Shown here: positions 5,410 to 10,734 of the stretch, in pieces
Layout of the letters: the number at the start of each line of letters is the position of its first letter
Numbering within the stretch: position 1 is the first letter of the stretch
DNA from: Anaerolineae bacterium
GTDB lineage: Bacteria > Chloroflexota > Anaerolineae > UBA1429
Reading direction: 5' to 3'
DNA length: 10,734 bases
Assembly (NCBI GenBank): GCA_016928125.1
Contig: JAFGLK010000269.1
Location: forward strand, 1 to 10,734
Notes under the pieces: generated by a model
Told to the model about the DNA's origin: nothing
What the model saw: the letters and a program-made list of their open reading frames with translations, nothing else
Databases searched by the model: none
Made by a program: the position numbers and the translations under genes

Positions 5410-8400
5410 GGCACCGCTCCGAGGATCTCGCGCAGATAGGGCGCCGTCGGCGTCTGCCCGGCTGCCAGGCTCTCTGGTCTGCCAGCCGCGATGATGTGAC
5501 CGCCCTCCGGGCCGCCGCGTGGGCCGAGCTCGATCAACCAGTCGCAGCTCGCCAGCAGGTGGGCATGGTGCTCGATGATCAGCACGGTGTGGCCCGCGTC
5601 CACCAGACGGTGCAGCACGCCGCTCAGCCGGGCCGCATCCTCGAGATGCTGTCCGAGCGTCGGCTCATCCAGGATGTAGAGCGTCTGCGGCGTGGTCCGG
5701 CGGCAGAGCTCCTTGGCGATCTTGAGGCGCTGCGCCTCGCCGCCCGATAGGGCATAGCCCGGCTGGCGCAGCACCAGATACCCCAGGCCCACATCTCGGG
5801 CAGCCTGCAAAGGCACGGATAGGCGATCGTCTTCTGCAAAGAGAGCGTAGACTTGATCTATCGTCATGCCCATCAGCTCTGGCAACGCCACTCCCTGCAG
5901 GCGCACCTGCCAGGCTTCGGCGCGATAACCGGTGCCCGCGCACGTCTCGCAGGGGATGTGCACCGCCGGCAGAAAGCCCATATCCAGGCTGACTGCTCCC
6001 TCTCCCCGGCAGACCGAGCAGCGCGACGAAAGGTCCTTCTCGGAAAGCCCCAGAGCCTGTGCATCCTCGCTCTCGGCATAGAGCGCCCAGAGGGGCCGCT
6101 CGAGATTCAGAAAGCTGGCGGGGCTGTGCAGCCCGGCCCTGGTCTGATCGACGGTGATGGCCCGCCTGGGCGCCCCCAGGATCGCCTCGTGGGCGCCCGG
6201 CTCGATGGGCTCATAGGCCACCGAGGTGGTCTGCTTCCTGGGCGCCAGGGCGCGCGCCAAAGTGTCGACCAGCAGCGTGCTCTTGCCCGAGCCAGAGACG
6301 CCGCACACGCCCACCAACGCGCCCAAGGGGATGCGCACCTCCTCGCCCTTGAGGTTGTTCTCGCGCGCACCCACGATCGTCATCCAGCCCTTGGGCTGAC
6401 GACGCGCCGTGCGAGGGGCGATCCGCCGTTCGCCGCGTAGCCAGGCGGCGGTCGGCGTATCCGCCGTCATCACCTGTTCGGGCGTGCCCTGAGCGATGAT
6501 ACGCCCCCCTGCCGCCCCCGCACCCGGCCCCAGATCGAGCAAGTAGTCGGCCGCACGGATGAGCACCGGGTCGTGCTCCACCACGATCACGGTGTTGCCT
6601 TCGTCGCGCAGCGCGGCCAGCGCGCCCACCAGCGCCTCGACCTCGGAGGGATGCAGGCCCCGCGTGGGCTCGTCCAGCAGGATCGTCAGGGAGGTGAGGC
6701 CGCTTCCCAGCAGCGCGGCCAGCTTGATCCGCTGAGCCTCGCCCGCGGAGAGGGTGGCGGATTCGCGGTGGAGGTGGAGATAGCCGAGGCCTACCTGCCC
6801 CAGGAAGCGCAGCCGAAGACGAATGGTGCGTAGGCTCGCGGCCACCCAGGGCGAACTGGGGGCAGGCAACTCGAGATGCCCCATCACCTCGGCGAGCTGC
6901 CAGAGCGGCGCCTCGCCCAGCGCCTGCATGTTGTGTCCGGCCAGCGTCACCGCGGCGTATTCTGGCCGCAGTCGCCCACCGCCGCAGGTCGGGCATACCT
7001 GGCTGTCGGTATAGGTTCCGCCCACGTCCCAGTCGCGAATCCACCCGTAAAAGCCAGGGAAATGCTGCGTGCTGGTGCGCACGCGGCCCTTGCGGCTGCG
7101 ATACACCACCTCGATCGGCTCAGGGTCGCCATAGAGAAACGCCTGGCGCGCCTCGGCAGACATCTCGCGCCAGGGCGTGCTTGCAGGATCGAACCCGTAG
7201 CGACCTGCCAGGGCCTGCACCATGTCATATCCGCCATTGTACGGCTTGCAGAGATAACCTTGCGGGAAGAAGCCGGGCGAATACATGGCGCCGTCACAGA
7301 GCGGCCGCTCGGGATGCACGATCAGCTTGTCGGCGTTGGGCTTGCGCAGTGAGCCTACACCATGGCAGGTGAGGCAGGCCGCGGCATAGTTGGAGGGCGA
7401 AAAATGGCGCGGCTCGGCGAGCGGCGCGCTCGCCCCGCAGGCCGGGCAGAGCCAGATCTCGCGGCCAGCCGACTCGGGAGTCCTTCGGCGGACCATCGCG
7501 GCGCCGCAGGCCAGACAAGGTCGCTCCCCAAGCGAGGCCATCAGCACCGCCAGATGATGGGCGATCTCGGTGGCGGTGCCCACGGTCGCGCGCCGGTCGA
7601 AATGGCGGCGCCGCCCTGCCTCGACCGTCACGGCCACCCCCAGCCCCGCGACGGACTCGACCGACGCCTCCGGCCCCTCGCGAGCGCCCTGGCGTTCGTA
7701 CATGGAGAGAGATTCGAGAAAGCGACGCCGGGCCTCGGCCTCGAGCACATCGCTCACCAGGCTCGATTTGCCCGAGCCTGAGACGCCGGTGACGACGGTC
7801 AATCTGCCCTTGGGGATATCGACATCCACATCCTGTAGATTGTGCGCAGAGGCGCCGCGTATGGCGATGTGCCTCGAGCGGCTGCGCCCCAGCGCTTCGG
7901 GCTCGGCGCGCGGCTCCAGGGCAGCCTCCTCATGGAGCGCTTGGGCGGTATGCGAAGCCCCAACCTCCAGCAGGCCCTCCGGCGGACCGGCGTAGAGCAG
8001 TTCGCCGCCATGCGGCCCCGCGCCTGGCCCCAGATCGATGATCCAATCCGCGGCCCGCATGATGTCGGTATTGTGCTCGACCACCACCACAGTGGCGCCG
8101 CCGCGGACCAGGCGATCCAGCACCTGAAGCAGGCCGGCCACGTCCTGAGGATGCAAGCCTGTGGAGGGCTCGTCCAGCACGATGAGATCGCGGGCCAGCG
8201 ATCGCCGGCCCAGATACTTGGCCAGCTTGACGCGCTGCGCCTCGCCCCCAGAGAGCGTCGGGGAGGGTTGCCCTAATGTGAGATAGCCGAGACCGATATC
8301 GCTCAAAGCCCGGAGGATGCGCCGGGCCGCGCGGCGCGCCTTGGGCGGAAGGCGCCGCTCCCTGGCCAACAACCGCGATGCCTCAGCGATCGAGAGCCGA

Positions 8401-10313
8401 TAAAAGTCGGCGATCGACAGCATCCACTCCCCAAAGGGCACTTGCGCCGCCAGAACCTCCTCCGAGAAGCGCTGGCCATCGCAGTCGGCGCATGGTATCC
8501 AGGTCGATGGCAGATAGCGCATGCGCACCTCGGTCGCCCCAAGGCCTTCACAGGTAGGGCAGGCGCCCTCTGGCCGGTTGAACGAAAAGTGTGACGATGA
8601 CAGGCCCGTAACGCTGGCATACAGATCGCGGATGATGTCGCTGAGCTTGGTATAGGTTGCGGGGTTGGAGCGCGGGTTGCGCCCGATGGGATCCTGCGTC
8701 ACCATCACGGCGCGCAGTGCAGGGCCCTCGATACGGTCACAACCTTGAGCCTCCTCTGCAGACAGGCTGGCCGCCAGCACATCCTGCACCAGCGTGCTCT
8801 TGCCGGAGCCGGAAATCCCTGTGATTACCGAGAGTCGGCCCAACGGGAAAGGTACATCGATCCCACGCAGATTGTGTTCCGAGGCGCCGCGCACCACGAG
8901 AAAAGCATGGGGAGCTGGCCGGCCCTCTGGGAGCTGAACACGCTCGCGCAGGCTGAAATAGCGCCCGGTGGGCGTCGAGGCCTTCCAGAGCGCGGCGGGC
9001 GCGCCCTCGAAGATCACCCGCCCGCCAGCCTGGCCCGCGCCCGGCCCCAAATCGATAGCGCGGTCCGCCTCTGCCGCTGCCAGCCGGTCATGCTCCACAT
9101 AGATGACCGGGCCGCCCAAACGCCGCAGAACGGGCAGCAGGCGCGCCACATCGTGGGGATGCTGGCCGATGGTCGGCTCGTCCAGCACGTGGAGCATGTC
9201 CTCCAATTGGCTCACCAGCGCGATGGCCAGGCGCACCCGTTGGGCCTCGCCCCGCGAGAGGCTGGGAGAAGGACGCTCCAGGCCGATGTAGCCCAATCCG
9301 ACCGCCTCCAGGGCCTCCAGACGACGGAGGATCTCGGATTGTAGGCGCGCTGCGGAGACGGGCAGCTCGGCCTGAGAGAAGAGAGAGCGGCCCTCTGTGG
9401 CAGAGAGCGCCAGCAAATCGGGGAGGCGCAGGCCCTGCCAATAGGTGGCAGCCGCCTGCGGATGCAGACCGGTGCGATCGCAGGCTGCACAGCCTTGGCC
9501 CGAGCAATGGGGGCAAGGCAGATGAAAGTGGGTGGGCTCGAGCGCATCGAACCAGGCCCCACAGACGACGCAAACGGGTGCTCGCGAAAGGGTGAGCGCC
9601 TCTTGGACGGGGCCGCCGTCCGTCGGGCGGGCCATCACGGCCTGGGCGCCCAAGGAGCCCGCCATCTCGATCACCTGGCGAACCTGTGCAGCTTGGCTGC
9701 CGGCCCCGAGGTGCGCCACGCGCACAGCCAGGTCATGCGGGTCGTCGGTGCTAAGGTGCTGACCATCCCACGGGGCGCCGTCGACGAGCAGTTCCTCCGG
9801 GTGGAATTGTTCGGCCAGGATCTGGAGCAAAGTGCGGTGGCTCCCATAGACACGTTGCACCAGCGGCGCCAGCACATCGACGCCGCCGGCGCGGCTCATG
9901 GCGATCAACCGCTCGACGATCTCATCCTCGCTGAGCACTTCCAGCGAGGCCCCACAGCGAGGACAGCGTCGCTGGCCGAATCGGGCATAGAGCAGACGCA
10001 AGAAGGGGTGCAACCCGGAGGCCGTGGCCAGGGTGGAGTTGGGGTTGCGGTTGAGCAGATTCTGGCCCACCGCCACGGCCGGACCCAGGCCCGTGATGGA
10101 GCGCACCCTGGCCGGCGCCAGGCGCAGCTCGGATGAGCCCAGCGCAAAGATCTCGAGAAAACGACGGCGGGCCTCGTGATAGAGGGTATCGAAGACCAGC
10201 GAGGTTTTGCCCGACCCAGATACGCCCGTGACGACGGTCAGGCCCTCGCCGAACTCTATGTCGACGTCTTGCAGATTGTGCTCGTTCGCGCCCTCGATCT
10301 TGATGTGTAACAT
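5406..10313 (-). CDS. uvrA-like: Tandem (double) UvrA-like ABC ATPase, 1635 residues
   Basis: One uninterrupted protein made of two UvrA-like halves (about 1-810 and 811-1635), with four ABC ATPase units. Walker A motifs lie at 30-38, 499-507, 843-851 and 1338-1346. Signatures are LSRGEAQR 352-359, LSGGEAQR 687-694, LSAGEAQR 1188-1195 and LSGGEAQR 1522-1529. Walker B Asp-Glu pairs are 378/379, 714/715, 1214/1215 and 1549/1550; switch His residues are 408, 747, 1247 and 1582. UvrA zinc knuckles (C-x2-C pairs) are at 585/588 with 608/611 and at 1432/1435 with 1455/1458. Canonical UvrA is about 940 residues, so each half is shortened: half 1 lacks the insertion domain and half 2 lacks most of the UvrB-binding region. 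The Q-loop Gln is present in units 1, 2 and 4 but is apparently Ala899 in unit 3. Expected role: ATP-driven recognition of DNA lesions or DNA-bound drugs. The frame is open to 10592, but ATG 10313 is chosen because [14 protein letters not shown] is the standard UvrA N-terminus and a candidate promoter lies just upstream. The ribosome binding site is weak. Confidence 0.93.
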   Translation of the reverse strand: MLHIKIEGANEHNLQDVDIEFGEGLTVVTGVSGSGKTSLVFDTLYHEARRRFLEIFALGSSELRLAPARVRSITGLGPAVAVGQNLLNRNPNSTLATASGLHPFLRLLYARFGQRRCPRCGASLEVLSEDEIVERLIAMSRAGGVDVLAPLVQRVYGSHRTLLQILAEQFHPEELLVDGAPWDGQHLSTDDPHDLAVRVAHLGAGSQAAQVRQVIEMAGSLGAQAVMARPTDGGPVQEALTLSRAPVCVVCGAWFDALEPTHFHLPCPHCSGQGCAACDRTGLHPQAAATYWQGLRLPDLLALSATEGRSLFSQAELPVSAARLQSEILRRLEALEAVGLGYIGLERPSPSLSRGEAQRVRLAIALVSQLEDMLHVLDEPTIGQHPHDVARLLPVLRRLGGPVIYVEHDRLAAAEADRAIDLGPGAGQAGGRVIFEGAPAALWKASTPTGRYFSLRERVQLPEGRPAPHAFLVVRGASEHNLRGIDVPFPLGRLSVITGISGSGKSTLVQDVLAASLSAEEAQGCDRIEGPALRAVMVTQDPIGRNPRSNPATYTKLSDIIRDLYASVTGLSSSHFSFNRPEGACPTCEGLGATEVRMRYLPSTWIPCADCDGQRFSEEVLAAQVPFGEWMLSIADFYRLSIAEASRLLARERRLPPKARRAARRILRALSDIGLGYLTLGQPSPTLSGGEAQRVKLAKYLGRRSLARDLIVLDEPSTGLHPQDVAGLLQVLDRLVRGGATVVVVEHNTDIMRAADWIIDLGPGAGPHGGELLYAGPPEGLLEVGASHTAQALHEEAALEPRAEPEALGRSRSRHIAIRGASAHNLQDVDVDIPKGRLTVVTGVSGSGKSSLVSDVLEAEARRRFLESLSMYERQGAREGPEASVESVAGLGVAVTVEAGRRRHFDRRATVGTATEIAHHLAVLMASLGERPCLACGAAMVRRRTPESAGREIWLCPACGASAPLAEPRHFSPSNYAAACLTCHGVGSLRKPNADKLIVHPERPLCDGAMYSPGFFPQGYLCKPYNGGYDMVQALAGRYGFDPASTPWREMSAEARQAFLYGDPEPIEVVYRSRKGRVRTSTQHFPGFYGWIRDWDVGGTYTDSQVCPTCGGGRLRPEYAAVTLAGHNMQALGEAPLWQLAEVMGHLELPAPSSPWVAASLRTIRLRLRFLGQVGLGYLHLHRESATLSAGEAQRIKLAALLGSGLTSLTILLDEPTRGLHPSEVEALVGALAALRDEGNTVIVVEHDPVLIRAADYLLDLGPGAGAAGGRIIAQGTPEQVMTADTPTAAWLRGERRIAPRTARRQPKGWMTIVGARENNLKGEEVRIPLGALVGVCGVSGSGKSTLLVDTLARALAPRKQTTSVAYEPIEPGAHEAILGAPRRAITVDQTRAGLHSPASFLNLERPLWALYAESEDAQALGLSEKDLSSRCSVCRGEGAVSLDMGFLPAVHIPCETCAGTGYRAEAWQVRLQGVALPELMGMTIDQVYALFAEDDRLSVPLQAARDVGLGYLVLRQPGYALSGGEAQRLKIAKELCRRTTPQTLYILDEPTLGQHLEDAARLSGVLHRLVDAGHTVLIIEHHAHLLASCDWLIELGPRGGPEGGHIIAAGRPESLAAGQTPTAPYLREILGAVP
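5417..5420 (-). promoter_or_regulatory. Ribosome binding site of the toroid gene
   Basis: GGAG lies inside the last codons of the tandem uvrA gene, 7 nt before ATG 5409. With the ATGA overlap it supports re-initiation or coupled translation. Confidence 0.55.
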
Positions 10314-10365
10314 CGCTTCACGCCTAGCCGGCCCCGCGCACTCATTTCGTAACGAGCCGCTGTCC

Positions 10366-10394
10366 ATTCTAGCCGAGCTAGAGACTGCGTCCAA
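10366..10394 (-). promoter_or_regulatory. Candidate sigma-70-type promoter for the tandem uvrA operon
   Basis: On the minus strand, TTGGAC (10389-10394) is separated by exactly 17 nt from TAGAAT (10366-10371). The -10 has five of six consensus bases; the -35 keeps TTG only. The predicted transcript start lies near 10358-10360, about 45 nt before ATG 10313. A start further upstream, such as the in-frame ATG next to the -10 box, is therefore unlikely. Confidence 0.45.
10368..10382. promoter_or_regulatory. 15-bp palindrome overlapping the -10 box, operator candidate
   Basis: TCTAGC-CGA-GCTAGA is a perfect inverted repeat with 6-bp arms. It covers most of the -10 hexamer and part of the -10/-35 spacer of the uvrA promoter candidate. 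A repressor bound here would block RNA polymerase. A partial copy (CTAGCCG) recurs at 10324-10330 between the predicted transcript start and the ATG. It does not match the LexA boxes I know (CTGT-N8-ACAG or GAAC-N4-GTTC). Confidence 0.4.
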
Positions 10395-10423
10395 TGCAGG
10401 CGCTGGGGAAGGTGAGGCATTGG
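10391..10423. repeat. 7-bp inverted repeat upstream of and overlapping the -35 box
   Basis: CCAATGC (10391-10397) and GCATTGG (10417-10423) are perfect inverted repeats separated by 19 nt. One arm overlaps the -35 hexamer of the uvrA promoter candidate. The spacing would place the two half-sites on nearly the same DNA face, as for a dimeric regulator. Chance occurrence cannot be excluded at this length. Confidence 0.3.
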
Positions 10424-10433
10424 GGATCATCAT

Positions 10434-10471
10434 GGGCGTCTGATCGGCGGTGCACGCGCGACCAGACGCCC
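10434..10471 (-). terminator. Strong hairpin after the enolase-superfamily gene, candidate terminator without a U-tract
   Basis: GGGCGTCTGATCG (10434-10446) and CGACCAGACGCCC (10459-10471) are inverted repeats matching at 12 of 13 positions. On the minus-strand RNA the odd pair is G-U, giving a 13-bp stem with a 12-nt loop. It begins 8 nt after the stop codon of the upstream gene. No run of U follows, so it may act as a 3' stability element or a Rho-assisted terminator. A second, smaller stem (ACGCC 10466-10470 with GGCGT 10475-10479) shares one arm and is mutually exclusive with it. Confidence 0.5.
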
Positions 10472-10479
10472 TTGGGCGT

Positions 10480-10734
10480 TCAGCCCTCAAACTTGAGCGA
10501 GGTGAGCGGGTGCTCCAGAGCGGCAAGCTTGGCCTCGTCGAGCTCCATCCCGACGCCAGGTCCGTCGGGCACCAGCAGGAAGCCGCCCTCATACTGGACC
10601 CGCTCGACCACCACGTCCTGCTCGTAGAGCAGGCCGCCAGTCATGTCAGAGGGATAGTCGAGGTTATCGAGCAGGGAGCCGAACATGGCCTGGGCGGCCA
10701 CGCCGATGGAGAGCTCCTGCGTGGTGCCGATCAG
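10480..10734 (-). CDS. Mandelate racemase/muconate lactonizing enzyme family protein (enolase superfamily), C-terminal fragment
   Basis: The last 84 codons plus TGA of a gene whose 5' part lies beyond the window edge; there is no stop in frame up to base 10734. The visible part starts LIGTTQELSIGVAAQAMFGS, matching the last barrel strand and helix of enolase-superfamily sugar-acid dehydratases and related enzymes. It continues with LDYPSDMTGG and ends with FLLVPDGPGVGMELDEAKL, the characteristic family tail. The metal ligands and catalytic Lys/His lie outside the window, so the subgroup and substrate cannot be named. A GTG at 10699-10701 could be mistaken for a start, but the homology-like sequence continues upstream of it. 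Confidence 0.85.
   Translation of the reverse strand: MIGTTQELSIGVAAQAMFGSLLDNLDYPSDMTGGLLYEQDVVVERVQYEGGFLLVPDGPGVGMELDEAKLAALEHPLTSLKFEG

Noticed and set aside
6211..7044. 277-codon minus-strand frame inside the tandem UvrA gene
   Set aside because: Out-of-frame shadow rich in Arg, Gly and Ala; the main frame carries all ABC motifs through this interval.
5406..10313. Tandem UvrA as an assembly or gene-fusion artefact
   Set aside because: The halves are strongly diverged, have different domain losses and are joined by a natural linker (about residues 785-812) in one open frame. A duplicated-assembly artefact would give near-identical copies.
10314..10592. N-terminal extension of the tandem UvrA reading frame (93 extra codons, several possible starts)
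   Set aside because: The extension has no domain-like sequence, crosses the candidate promoter and the hairpin region, and overlaps the end of the enolase-superfamily gene. [14 protein letters not shown] at 10313 is the normal UvrA start.
10480..10701. Separate 73-residue small protein starting at GTG 10701
   Set aside because: The same frame continues upstream to the window edge with family-like sequence (LIGTTQELSIG), so it is the 3' end of a larger gene.

Overview
The window is GC-rich bacterial chromosome with every recognisable gene on the minus strand, tightly packed and separated by short spacers. No rRNA, tRNA, CRISPR array, transposase or phage gene is visible. The mix of a uroporphyrinogen-decarboxylase-family protein, a sulfatase-fold hydrolase, an enolase-superfamily enzyme, a CrtI-type flavoprotein and a tandem UvrA would suit an environmental Chloroflexota (Anaerolineae-like) genome, or possibly a planctomycete-like one. 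That placement is a low-confidence impression, not a demonstrated assignment.

In the direction of transcription (high to low coordinates) the layout is as follows. (1) 10734-10480 holds the last 84 codons of a mandelate racemase/muconate lactonizing enzyme family protein, followed by a strong hairpin. (2) 10479-10314 is an intergenic control region with a candidate promoter framed by two inverted repeats. (3) 10313-5406 encodes one 1635-residue protein made of two UvrA-like halves, with four ABC ATPase units. (4) 5409-4381 encodes an alpha/alpha-toroid (prenyltransferase/squalene-cyclase-repeat) protein that overlaps the uvrA-like stop codon by ATGA. (5) 4305-2800 encodes a CrtI/CrtH-like FAD oxidoreductase with a strong ribosome binding site. 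(6) 2799-2653 is a second control region with a candidate promoter, a hairpin and a 7-bp inverted repeat. (7) 2652-1210 encodes a sulfatase-fold protein with Thr where sulfatases carry the formylglycine Cys/Ser. (8) 1210-77 encodes a URO-D-family protein that starts on the last base of the sulfatase stop codon.

Two transcription units are inferred: uvrA-uvrA/toroid, possibly continuing into the FAD oxidoreductase, and sulfatase/URO-D. The most unusual item is the UvrA-like protein. Its two halves have lost complementary modules. Half 1 keeps a region resembling the UvrB-binding domain but has no insertion domain, while half 2 keeps the insertion domain but has almost no UvrB-binding region. 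This looks like a fused UvrA dimer with divided labour, co-translated with a toroid protein of unknown role. A link to DNA repair or to self-protection against a DNA-binding compound is inference only.
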